Source: Candidatus Methylomirabilota bacterium (GTDB taxonomy: Bacteria; Methylomirabilota; Methylomirabilia; Methylomirabilales; CSP1-5). Taken from it: a stretch of DNA of 17,916 nt. The DNA lies in assembly GCA_023249165.1 (NCBI GenBank), contig JAHFDE010000026.1:1-17916 (forward strand), in the 5' to 3' direction. The translations under genes were made by a program, and so were the position numbers. Shown in pieces: positions 1 to 6,165 of this stretch (within the stretch, counting starts at the first letter, position 1; each line of letters opens with the position of its first letter). The notes below the pieces were generated by a model. It was not told the DNA's origin. It did no database searches and saw only the letters and a list, made by a program, of their open reading frames with translations.

Positions 1-81
1 ATCCCACCGTGCGCGCTTGCCATCCGATGTCAGGACGAACGCGCCCTTGCGTGTTCCTACTAATACCCGTACCCCGCTCAT
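1..81 (-). CDS. BNR/sialidase-like propeller protein, N-terminal fragment
   Basis: Only the first 27 codons are inside the window; the gene continues past the left edge. Read on the minus strand from an ATG whose complement is at 79-81, it gives MSGVRVLVGTRKGAFVLTSD and then GKRARWD. The VLVGTRKGAF.LTSDGKR pattern is, from memory, the opening of the large family annotated as exo-alpha-sialidase, BNR-repeat or VPS10-like beta-propeller proteins. These usually run to about 350-400 residues and mostly have unknown substrates. An AGGAGG Shine-Dalgarno lies 5 nt upstream of the ATG, which supports the start. There is no signal peptide, so a cytosolic location is likely. It is the last gene in a run of minus-strand genes but is separated from the previous one by about 134 nt. 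Confidence 0.7.
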   Translation of the reverse strand, partial: MSGVRVLVGTRKGAFVLTSDGKRARWD

Positions 82-215
82 CCCTTCCTCCTTCCTGAGC
101 TTCCGGAGATGCTCACCGGCCAGCGCCGCGCCCACTCGTAATCTAGAGAACCTGAGCGCCGCCTATGTCTCACCGCGTCCGCCTCGCACACGAGGTTGGG
201 CATGTAACGACCGTT

Positions 216-398
216 CTAAAAAACGATCACCAACGCCAAAGCAAGCGCGCAGTAAATCCCTATGACTGTCCAGAAATACGATGCCGAGTCCACCCGCTTG
301 ATCGTACGTCCCCAAATACCGGATTTCGCATAAACCTCGCCGCGAAAAACGGCGAACGTGACATAAACAGCCAGCAGAACCCCCAGCGTCTTAAACAT
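216..398 (-). CDS. Small two-TM membrane protein, 60 aa
   Basis: The protein starts MFKTLGVLLAVYVTFAVF and has two hydrophobic segments, about residues 3-19 and 40-60, joined by a short basic loop with the motif KSGIWGRTIKR. The start was chosen because its ATG overlaps the stop of the upstream membrane gene by 8 nt in the string ATGTTTAA, a classic translational-coupling layout. A longer reading from 482 would run deep into the upstream gene. No enzymatic motif is visible and the function is unknown. Similar short proteins with a KSG..GRT loop occur, from memory, in proteobacterial accessory regions. Base composition is clearly lower in GC than the genes to the right, which suggests transfer. 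Confidence 0.6.
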   Translation of the reverse strand: MFKTLGVLLAVYVTFAVFRGEVYAKSGIWGRTIKRVDSASYFWTVIGIYCALALALVIVF

Positions 399-789
399 GT
401 CCTTGGGTTTCTCTTCCTCGAAACAATCGGCGGAACAAGCTTCCGAGCAGGGTGCCGAGCACGGTAACCGCGAGCCCCACAACGAGGGCGATCAATATTT
501 CGAACGGCCATAGGTTATGAGAAGTTGGATCCCGCCAGGTATCGAAAATCACGCGGGCAAATACCGCTCCCGGCACCGCAGCGCTAGTTACAAGGACGGT
601 CCGCCAGAAGCGGTTATCACTTAATGCTCGCGTGAGAGCCGCGGCGCCTCCAACCACAATCAAACCGATGCCGTATAAGCTGTCCGGCAACGAAACCTTT
701 GAATAGGGTATCGGCCAATGTCCCGAGCCGACCGCGAAAAAACCGACCAGAAACGCCGCTGCCAGCCATTGGTTTGAAGTCTTCAGCAT
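391..789 (-). CDS. Four-TM hypothetical membrane protein, 132 aa
   Basis: The translation has four hydrophobic segments, about residues 8-24, 38-55, 62-82 and 95-118. A DPTSHNLWPFE stretch precedes the last one and an Arg-rich tail (FRRLFRGRE) follows it, as expected for an inner-membrane protein with a cytoplasmic C-terminus. No known catalytic motif was recognised. The Shine-Dalgarno is weak. A 21-codon reading frame (783-848, minus) starts upstream and its TGA overlaps this ATG (ATGCTGA), so start by coupling is possible. The 3' end overlaps the next membrane gene by 8 nt, so the two are probably co-translated. GC is near 50%, unlike the main chromosome. The gene begins about 73 nt after the GTTAGGC core of the attC-like site. 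Confidence 0.6.
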   Translation of the reverse strand: MLKTSNQWLAAAFLVGFFAVGSGHWPIPYSKVSLPDSLYGIGLIVVGGAAALTRALSDNRFWRTVLVTSAAVPGAVFARVIFDTWRDPTSHNLWPFEILIALVVGLAVTVLGTLLGSLFRRLFRGRETQGHV

Positions 790-862
790 GGAATCAGCAA
801 TATGGATATCTTAGAAACCATGACGAATACTTGCTTAATCGTTTCCATTCGATTCTTCTATG

Positions 863-909
863 GCCTAACGTTCGCGTTCAGCGGCGGCCCGTCAGGGCCG
901 GCCGCTGAA
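863..909 (-). repeat. attC-like half-site with long hairpin
   Basis: On the plus strand the sequence is GCCTAAC (863-869), then CGTTCGCG, then a hairpin. The stem is TTCAGCGGC (877-885) with GCCGCTGAA (901-909), continued by GGCCC (886-890) with GGGCC (895-899). The loop is GTCA, and one unpaired G sits at 900. On the minus strand it ends in GTTAGGC, the R' core (GTTRRRY) of integron attC sites, after a long stem with an extrahelical base. The opposite R'' core (RYYYAAC) is not found at the expected place near 915-925, so the site is a half or decayed attC. It lies between two small minus-strand membrane ORFs, where a cassette recombination site would be expected. Confidence 0.5.
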
Positions 910-997
910 GGACAATTCCCCAAAGCGGTGTCCACCCGATCACCACCAGCCCGACACCGACGTGAGACCAACGGCTGCTGAGAAATTTCTTCTTCAT
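878..997 (-). CDS. Truncated single-TM protein, 39 aa
   Basis: Minus-strand reading from an ATG (complement at 995-997) gives MKKKFLSSRWSHVGVGLVVI, then a hydrophobic run to about residue 30, then QRPALTGRR and a TGA stop. The Lys-rich start and the single membrane segment look like the N-terminus of a small multi-TM protein. The last nine codons are entirely made of the attC-like hairpin (878-909), so the original C-terminus seems to have been replaced by the repeat. The Shine-Dalgarno is poor. It is either a real tiny membrane protein or the remnant of a longer gene cut by recombination at the attC-like site. The second is favoured because the frame runs smoothly into the hairpin and stops there. 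Confidence 0.4.
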   Translation of the reverse strand: MKKKFLSSRWSHVGVGLVVIGWTPLWGIVLQRPALTGRR

Positions 998-1084
998 GCA
1001 CTGCTCGCCAAGGCGCCCAATGCTCCGGCTAAGCTACGGGGCCGCGGGATTCCATTGGGTAGCCGCCACAGAGACGTAGATGGA

Positions 1085-1720
1085 TCAATCGCGTATCGTC
1101 AACTCGCCGCTGTAAATCTTCTCCAGCTTGTCGATCTTCGTGTAGCCGAGTCTCCTCGCCTCTTCCGTCGTCTTGTCACGCAGTTCAGCCATTCCGTTAT
1201 AGTGGTAGGCTACAGCCAAGTTTGCAACGATAACAGGATCAGTCTTATCCAGATCATAGGCTTTCCTAGCGTACTCCAAAGCTTTTGTGTCTTTTTCTTG
1301 TTTGAGAGCGATAACGGTCATGCTCGAGTACGCTTGTGCGTACCTGGGATTGATCGCCACGGCCTTTTCATAGTAGGCCAACGCTTCGTCGTACTTTCCT
1401 TGTTTCCTAAGAAGAATGCCCATGCTGGTAATGGCCTGAAAGCCATTAGCGTTGATTTCAAGCGCTTTCTTGTAAGCGGCTTCGGCTTTCTCATTCTGAT
1501 CCAAGTCCTGATAGGCATTTCCAAGAATGGTCCAGGCCACCTCGTCGTTTGGCTTGGACTTCAGATACTCGTGCAGTTTCTCGATAGCAGCCTTCGGCTG
1601 GCCTTGCCTATAGATTGTGGAAATAGCATCGAGGTCACTTGAGGGTCGGCCGACAGGTGGACTATCTCCGCATCCGACTAGAAACAACAGAACCGCGAAA
1701 ACCAACACATGAAGTCTCAT
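1085..1720 (-). CDS. TPR-repeat lipoprotein
   Basis: A 211-residue protein with a short signal peptide ending in the lipobox LVGC, so Cys17 should be lipidated and the protein anchored in a membrane facing the periplasm. From about residue 30 to 195 it is a run of roughly five tetratricopeptide repeats. Signature pairs such as AWTILGNAYQDLDQNEKAE and AITSMGILLRKQGKYDEAL are followed by helix-B ends of the form A.AINPRYAQAY. TPR lipoproteins serve as scaffolds for protein-protein contacts in cell-envelope complexes; no partner can be named here. The start lies 23 nt after the upstream membrane gene, so they likely share a transcript. GC is low (about 45-52%) compared with the right side of the window. 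Confidence 0.8.
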   Translation of the reverse strand: MRLHVLVFAVLLFLVGCGDSPPVGRPSSDLDAISTIYRQGQPKAAIEKLHEYLKSKPNDEVAWTILGNAYQDLDQNEKAEAAYKKALEINANGFQAITSMGILLRKQGKYDEALAYYEKAVAINPRYAQAYSSMTVIALKQEKDTKALEYARKAYDLDKTDPVIVANLAVAYHYNGMAELRDKTTEEARRLGYTKIDKLEKIYSGELTIRD

Positions 1721-1743
1721 CGATCAGCTCCCGTTCAGACGAG

Positions 1744-2136
1744 TCATCTCGTCTCTTTTCCTCTCGGCGAGACCAGATCTCCGCTCGGAATCCGCTTGCG
1801 CCCCAGACGTGCCCCGATTACCGCGGGAATCATGAGGGGTAGAGACAACAGTGCAAACATGATCAAGCCCAGGGGTAGCAAGTTGCCAGACGGGTTTGAG
1901 AGGAACAGGACTGCCGCTTGACTAAACATGGCGGCGAGCACCCAGCGCCACGGACGCGACGGCACCTCGAAAGAGATCCATGCAAGGACGAGCGCGAGTA
2001 CAGGATATGCGGCAACCCAATACAGAGACGCATCCCATGCTTCCGTACGGTGGCCGAGCAGCGCTGTTCCGATCCATGTAATCGCCCCGGCCGCACACGC
2101 AACCAGATACGCCGACTTCTCTGTTCGAATGATCAT
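1744..2136 (-). CDS. Four-TM hypothetical membrane protein, 130 aa
   Basis: The translation begins MIIRTEKSAYLVACAAGAIT and contains four hydrophobic stretches near residues 9-28, 38-55, 62-80 and 84-105. It ends in a basic, cytoplasmic-type tail (GARLGRKRIPSGD). No conserved catalytic residues or known family motif were recognised. It lies between a BamE-like protein gene (36 nt upstream) and the TPR lipoprotein gene (23 nt downstream), all on the minus strand, so a three-gene envelope operon is likely. The ATG at 2136 is used because a GCAGG stretch precedes it at reasonable spacing. The weak codon bias and moderate GC match its neighbours in the patch rather than the rest of the window. 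Confidence 0.6.
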   Translation of the reverse strand: MIIRTEKSAYLVACAAGAITWIGTALLGHRTEAWDASLYWVAAYPVLALVLAWISFEVPSRPWRWVLAAMFSQAAVLFLSNPSGNLLPLGLIMFALLSLPLMIPAVIGARLGRKRIPSGDLVSPRGKETR

Positions 2137-2172
2137 CGAGACCTGCCCCGCGCTTTTTACCTTTTCATAGGC

Positions 2173-2547
2173 TCAGCTCTGCTTTTGGATCAGGCGATAG
2201 TTCTCGTCGCAGACGACTTCTTCGACGCGGCCCGTCTTTCCGTCAATCACGAGTTGGGGGGGTGTTGCTGCGTCTTCTCGCGAAGGAAATACCAACTTCT
2301 CCTTCTCTCTGCGATTTTTCTTATAAGAGATTCTCCCCACGGGCTCTGGCATGATCTTGAGAACCTCATCTCTTGTCATGCCGAGCCGTATCTGTCTGCA
2401 GGTGGCGACAGGTTCAGCTTTCTTATATTTGGTTGCTCCCCAATTCACGGTGATGACCAGAGCCATGATGGCTGCCCCTGCGAGGGGGACTACCCAAATA
2501 AGGGTCGAACGTTTTAGCTTCGATCTCAGGCGTCCGTACCAATTCAT
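2173..2547 (-). CDS. Membrane-anchored BamE/SmpA-like small protein, 124 aa
   Basis: The N-terminus is basic (RLRSKLKR) and is followed by one membrane segment at about residues 16-35. A soluble domain follows, with the motif CRQIRLGMTRDEVLKIMPEP at residues 50-69. The pattern I..GMTRDEV...MPEP is the hallmark opening of BamE/SmpA-like domains, where it forms the first helix after a short strand. A later segment, QLVIDGKTGRVEEVVCDENY, fits the closing strands. True BamE is a lipoprotein of the outer-membrane assembly machine. This protein has a TM anchor instead of a lipobox, so it is a relative of unknown role. An AGGAG Shine-Dalgarno lies 6 nt before the ATG. It heads the three-gene low-GC set ending with the TPR lipoprotein. 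Confidence 0.6.
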   Translation of the reverse strand: MNWYGRLRSKLKRSTLIWVVPLAGAAIMALVITVNWGATKYKKAEPVATCRQIRLGMTRDEVLKIMPEPVGRISYKKNRREKEKLVFPSREDAATPPQLVIDGKTGRVEEVVCDENYRLIQKQS

Positions 2548-2620
2548 GAGCGACTCCTGTCAGGGCGCGTCGGGATAACCCTCAATTGCTGGTTTCGTGC
2601 GCATCGCAAGCATCTGGTGG

Positions 2621-4336
2621 TTAAAAACCGCCACCGCCACCCCCGCCCCTGCCGCCGCCGGAAGACCCCCCGCCGCCAAAGCCGGATCCTCCGGAGCTGC
2701 GCGGCGCCGAGGCCATCGCCGAGGCGGCCTGACTCGACATGCGGCCGAGGTCGCTGACGAAGCTGCGGGGATGGAAGCCCGCGCCATCCGTCCCCCGGTA
2801 CCATTCGGGCCTCTGCCGATAGATATCTTCGAAGGCGCGGACCCAGTTGTTCTCGACGCCTAATGCCATGGCGTAGGGGAGGTATTTTTCGAACATCTCC
2901 GGCGTCTTAACCGTCCGGTCGAGTCGGTCGGCCTCGACCCGGCTGAGGAACTCTTCAAAGCCCAGCACCCCTTCGAGGGCGCGAGCACCCATGAGGGTGC
3001 GGGCCGGCATGAACCAGCCGAAGCCGATGATGATGAGCCCAGTCAGAATAGCGGCCGCAAAGAAGCTGCCCGGCGCGAGGCCGAATATCCCACTGATCAT
3101 ACCGCCGGCCCAGAAGGTGGTGAAGCCCACGATGATTCCGGCGACGACATAGACCCGCTTGACCTTGTCGGGTCGCTGGGTGTAGTAGCGGCGGTTGAGC
3201 AGCCGCCCGAAGATGTGGTCACGGATGTCGGGCAGGTCTTTGTAAAACCTGTTTTCGAGATCCGACAGCTCCACCGAGGTCATGCCCTTCCGGAAGAGCG
3301 CATTCAGCAGCTTGTACTCGTGGGGGAGCAAATCGCTCCTGTCCTCCGGCTTCTTCCGAAGGTGAAAGACGTATTCCTTGCCCGACCACAGGCCGAGCAG
3401 CCGCGCCTCCTCCTTCTCTTCTATCACCAGGTAGCCGCGGACGGCGAGGTCGACCAGCGTGGCGGTGATGTCGCGCATATCGGGAGAGTTGTCCATCAGC
3501 GTCCCCAGCTCGGCCGGGGTCAAGTCCTCGGGCGGCTCGTACCGGGGGACGATGGGGCGCCGGCGCGGATCCCGCCCGCGGGTGTGCCAGAGCGAGAACA
3601 TCAGGCCGAACGCGCCGAGCGGGATGAGGAACACCCAATTGCTGTGCAGGAAGAGGGCCGCCTTGGCCACGGGACCGGGCTCTTTCACCAGTCCTTTGTC
3701 CCAACCCACGACGACGGTCATCCCCTCGCGGAAAGCGAGCGACCGGCGCATCCGGACCCGGACCTCACTGTGGGCGATCTCCACATCCGCCCGTTGCTCG
3801 CGGGACCCGTAGGCGCCGGTGAAGGCAAGGGCGCGGACCCCGCTGGCTCCGGGCGGAAGCAGGATGCGGGCGGCGGCGCTCTGGATCGGGACCTCCCACT
3901 CGTCGCCGGTGATGTTCCAGTACAGCTCGTCGTGCGCCTCAAAGAACTTCAGGGCATTGGAGACCCGGTAGCGGAAAACGACGGTGCGGGTCGCGTCGCG
4001 GGCATCCGGAACCCAGATCTTGAACTTCCGGTAATGGCGCTCGCGACTCTGCTCGACCTTCAGCGGGTTCCCCCGCTCGTCGGCGATGCTCTCGACGTCC
4101 AGGTGAAGGGTGTAGTTGAAGCCCTGGGGCGTGCGGTACTCGACCGGGATCGTCCGGAAGATGCCGTTCCACTCGCCGGTGAAGCGCGGGCGGATGGTCT
4201 CCGTGACGTAGATGACCCCCTCCGGCGTGACGACCACCTCGGCATCGAAGCGCTCGATGACCAGGGACCGCGCCGCGACGGCGGTGGGGAGCGCCGCCAC
4301 GAGTAGCAGCAACAGAAGGAATGCGCGCCGGCACAT
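2621..4336 (-). CDS. DUF2207 membrane protein
   Basis: A 571-residue protein with an N-terminal signal peptide (about 1-22). A beta-rich extracytoplasmic domain of DUF2207 type follows (about 23-215), containing the conserved block YWNITGDEWEVPI near residue 139. After that come a TM segment (232-250), a cytoplasmic region (about 255-390), two further TMs (394-416 and 422-444) and the conserved KYLPYAMALGVENNW stretch near 484. The last 25 residues are almost all Gly and Ser and end in Phe, a trait typical of this family. The biochemical role of DUF2207 is unknown. It is very often encoded next to LemA, as it is here with only 20 nt between the genes and a GAGAAGG ribosome site, so the two probably act together at the membrane. 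Confidence 0.9.
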   Translation of the reverse strand: MCRRAFLLLLLLVAALPTAVAARSLVIERFDAEVVVTPEGVIYVTETIRPRFTGEWNGIFRTIPVEYRTPQGFNYTLHLDVESIADERGNPLKVEQSRERHYRKFKIWVPDARDATRTVVFRYRVSNALKFFEAHDELYWNITGDEWEVPIQSAAARILLPPGASGVRALAFTGAYGSREQRADVEIAHSEVRVRMRRSLAFREGMTVVVGWDKGLVKEPGPVAKAALFLHSNWVFLIPLGAFGLMFSLWHTRGRDPRRRPIVPRYEPPEDLTPAELGTLMDNSPDMRDITATLVDLAVRGYLVIEEKEEARLLGLWSGKEYVFHLRKKPEDRSDLLPHEYKLLNALFRKGMTSVELSDLENRFYKDLPDIRDHIFGRLLNRRYYTQRPDKVKRVYVVAGIIVGFTTFWAGGMISGIFGLAPGSFFAAAILTGLIIIGFGWFMPARTLMGARALEGVLGFEEFLSRVEADRLDRTVKTPEMFEKYLPYAMALGVENNWVRAFEDIYRQRPEWYRGTDGAGFHPRSFVSDLGRMSSQAASAMASAPRSSGGSGFGGGGSSGGGRGGGGGGGF

Positions 4337-4356
4337 GGCCTTCTCCTACCGCCGTG

Positions 4357-4917
4357 CTACCGGGCGCCGGTCTCGAAGCTGACCCTCGGGACCTCTCGCT
4401 CGGCCGCGGCCGTGAGTTCGAAGAACTCGCGGGGCCGGAACGCGAAGAAATCGGCGATGAGGTTCGAGGGGAACTGCGCGATGCGGGTGTTCAGGTCGCG
4501 CACGACGGCGTTGTAGTACCGGCGGGCATTCTGGACGGCGTCTTCGATCTGGTTGAGCGAGCCCTGCAACTGGGTGAAGCTCTCCACGGCGCGGAGTTGC
4601 GGGTAGGCCTCGGCGAGCGCAAAGAGGGACTTCAGTGCCTGCGTGAGCATCCCCTCGGCCTCCCCTTTGGCGGCCGGCCCCTGGGCAGACATGGCCCGAT
4701 TGCGGGCGTTCACCAGGTCTTCCAATGTCTTGCGTTCGTGGCTCGCGTACCCCTTGACGGTCTCGATCAGGTTCGGGATCAGGTCGTAGCGGCGCTTAAG
4801 CTGGACGTCGATGTCGGCCCAGGCGTTGTCGCACTGGACGCGGAGGCGGATCAGGTTGTTGTAGATTGTAACGACGGCGACGACTACCGCGGCGAGAACA
4901 ATCAGGATGATCCACAT
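4357..4917 (-). CDS. lemA: LemA family protein
   Basis: The start at 4917 gives MWIILIVLAAVVVAVVTIYN, a single N-terminal TM helix, and a 186-residue protein, the normal LemA length. A longer reading from 5013 is rejected because an AGAGGTGG ribosome site sits 7 nt before 4917. Family landmarks are the NLIRLRVQCDNAWADIDVQL block, the RRYDLIPNLIETVKGYASHE block, ARN.AM, and the C-terminal YN..V...NT.I..FP..L.A..F.F. LemA folds as a helical bundle on the cytoplasmic or periplasmic membrane face, and its exact role is not established. It is the first gene of the lemA-DUF2207 operon. Nothing typical was seen in the 183-nt gap upstream except a possible weak promoter. Confidence 0.92.
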   Translation of the reverse strand: MWIILIVLAAVVVAVVTIYNNLIRLRVQCDNAWADIDVQLKRRYDLIPNLIETVKGYASHERKTLEDLVNARNRAMSAQGPAAKGEAEGMLTQALKSLFALAEAYPQLRAVESFTQLQGSLNQIEDAVQNARRYYNAVVRDLNTRIAQFPSNLIADFFAFRPREFFELTAAAEREVPRVSFETGAR

Positions 4918-5100
4918 AGGTGCCACCTCTCTCCGGCATGATATTGGATCAGTCGTTGGTTGTGAGCACGTCGCTCTGATACTGGCATACCACATTCCCC
5001 GGCCGATTACCAATGACCGAGAGCCCGCAGGCAGCCGCGATGGCCTCTGGGCTGCAATTTGTGGACCACTGGCCGCTCTACCGACGATGGGCCTGAGGGG

Positions 5101-5763
5101 CTAGAACGACATGTGATATCTCGCATTGAGAGCGATGTGGAGAATCATCGGGGCGAGGAGCGTCGATCCCGGTTGCTGCACCAACAGGGCCAGCGCGAAC
5201 CCGACGAAGAAAAACCAGGGGAGTGCGGTGAAGGAGAAGTGGCACACCGCAAAGAGAAAGCTGGTGAGGACGATGGCCCGATGGGGATTGTACTGGCGGG
5301 CGAAGACCCGGAAGGCCACGCCACGGAAGAACAACTCCTCCACAATGGGGATGAAGAACAGTCGCCCGGCGAATCGGAGCCTCGACTGTTCCCAGAGGTC
5401 GAGCAGGTTCCCGAGAGCCTCCTCCAGGCCGGTCCGCGCCTCTGCCAGGGAGATGAGCAGGTATCCAGTTGCGAGGAGGAGACTGACCGCCACCTTCCTG
5501 CAGGGGTCCTTCCCTGGAATGCCGATTTCATCCCATGTCATTCTGTACCAATAGCGCGTCAGGAGGACAACAAGCGTCAGGTTGTAAACCGGAAAGACCA
5601 GGTAGGCGATACGGATGTCGACCGCACTCCCTTTCACTGCGGCGGGGACCAAGAGAGTCGTCGGGAGCAGCCACGCGACGTATGTCCACAAGACGCCTAT
5701 GGCGGACAACGGACGCGGGTCTGCCGATCGGGAGATCCCTTCGTCGCGGTGGCCGCTGGTCAC
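5101..5763 (-). CDS. CPBP family intramembrane metalloprotease
   Basis: A 220-residue polytopic membrane protein of the CPBP (CAAX protease/bacteriocin-processing, Abi) family. The three family motifs are present. EELFFRG gives E142, E143 and R147; FAVCH gives F171 and H175; HIALN gives H209 and N213. Glu and His residues of these motifs are the expected catalytic and metal-binding set within the membrane. Natural substrates are unknown. The start is the GTG at 5763; an in-frame TGA lies directly upstream and GGAGAG precedes at 5 nt. A perfect 11-bp hairpin (5772-5796) abuts and partly includes that ribosome site, which suggests translational control. The gene stands alone, 183 nt from lemA and divergent from the TetR gene. 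Confidence 0.88.
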   Translation of the reverse strand: MTSGHRDEGISRSADPRPLSAIGVLWTYVAWLLPTTLLVPAAVKGSAVDIRIAYLVFPVYNLTLVVLLTRYWYRMTWDEIGIPGKDPCRKVAVSLLLATGYLLISLAEARTGLEEALGNLLDLWEQSRLRFAGRLFFIPIVEELFFRGVAFRVFARQYNPHRAIVLTSFLFAVCHFSFTALPWFFFVGFALALLVQQPGSTLLAPMILHIALNARYHMSF

Positions 5764-5771
5764 TCATCTCT

Positions 5772-5796
5772 CCACGAGGCCCGCTGGGCCTCGTGG
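5772..5796 (-). promoter_or_regulatory. Perfect hairpin at the CPBP ribosome binding site
   Basis: CCACGAGGCCC (5772-5782) pairs exactly with GGGCCTCGTGG (5786-5796) around a 3-nt loop, an 11-bp GC-rich stem. In the minus-strand mRNA the stem is followed at once by AGAGATGA and the GTG start of the protease gene. The two G residues closing the stem are the first bases of the GGAGAG Shine-Dalgarno. No T tract follows on either strand, so it is not a standard terminator. It could hide the ribosome site or stabilise the 5' end. Confidence 0.5.
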
Positions 5797-6103
5797 AAGT
5801 CATGGTGCAATTTTCAGGCCCTGCCCCGTGCCCCCTTCTCCAGGCTTCCACCTCCTGTCTCCAATACATCCCTCCCCGAAACAATCCGATGCCCCCCCCT
5901 TGTCGTATATCAGGACAAACCCTAGGCACAGGTGGTCCTCATAGCGGGTGGGGTATCCGGTGTGACTCCTGGGTGGGGCTCGGACGAGGCCGGTAGGGAG
6001 CTGCCCTCTGTCGAAGCGAACCTGGGCCGGGACCCGGGGCCAGCCCTTCTGGCCCCGGTCGTGCTTGGCGGCCAGCCGCCCGGCCGCGATCTGGAAATTC
6101 TGC
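5797..6103. other. Divergent intergenic region, no gene seen
   Basis: About 300 nt between the divergent protease and TetR genes. It has no convincing reading frame: the open frame running from 5932 into the TetR gene lies upstream of that gene's own promoter. A short inverted repeat, TTGTC (5900-5904) and GACAA (5914-5918) with a 9-nt spacer, is the only other symmetric element noticed. It overlaps an AT-rich TGATATAC stretch on the minus strand that could serve as an extended -10 for the protease. Both are weak. Confidence 0.4.
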
Positions 6104-6132
6104 TTGACAGCCTTCTGGTGTCAGTGTATTGT
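6104..6132 (+). promoter_or_regulatory. Sigma-70 promoter of the TetR gene
   Basis: TTGACA at 6104-6109 is a perfect -35. After a 17-nt spacer comes TATTGT at 6127-6132 as the -10. The -10 overlaps the left edge of the TetR operator, the standard arrangement for autorepression. Transcription would begin near 6140, about 26 nt before the ATG. Confidence 0.7.
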
Positions 6133-6149
6133 ACTGACCGGTCGGTACA
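6130..6149. promoter_or_regulatory. TetR-type operator palindrome
   Basis: The 20-bp sequence TGTACTGACCGGTCGGTACA is an inverted repeat with a single mismatched pair around a GACCGGTC centre. GACCGGTC-centred palindromes are typical operators of TetR/AcrR repressors. It covers the end of the -10 and the start site and lies 16 nt before the repressor start codon, so it is very probably bound by that repressor. Confidence 0.72.
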
Positions 6150-6165
6150 CAACCCAAAAATAACC

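Noticed and set aside
17..265. 82-codon plus-strand frame at the left edge
   Set aside because: It is antisense to the BNR fragment with its good ribosome site, and it is Pro/Arg/Ser-rich with no domain.
3215..4306. 363-codon open frame antisense to the DUF2207 gene
   Set aside because: It lies wholly within a confident minus-strand gene; its composition (many Gly, Pro, Asp, Arg) is that of a high-GC shadow frame and no motif is visible.
5013..5096. 27-codon plus-strand frame between lemA and the protease gene
   Set aside because: No ribosome site and no conserved feature; chance frame in a 183-nt gap.
5900..5918. TTGTC-N9-GACAA inverted repeat as an operator
   Set aside because: Only 5-bp arms; expected by chance at this length and not tied to a clear promoter.
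5932..6165. N-terminal extension of the TetR frame
   Set aside because: The extension contains the -35, -10 and operator of the gene and has no TetR-like sequence; the start at 6166 is used.
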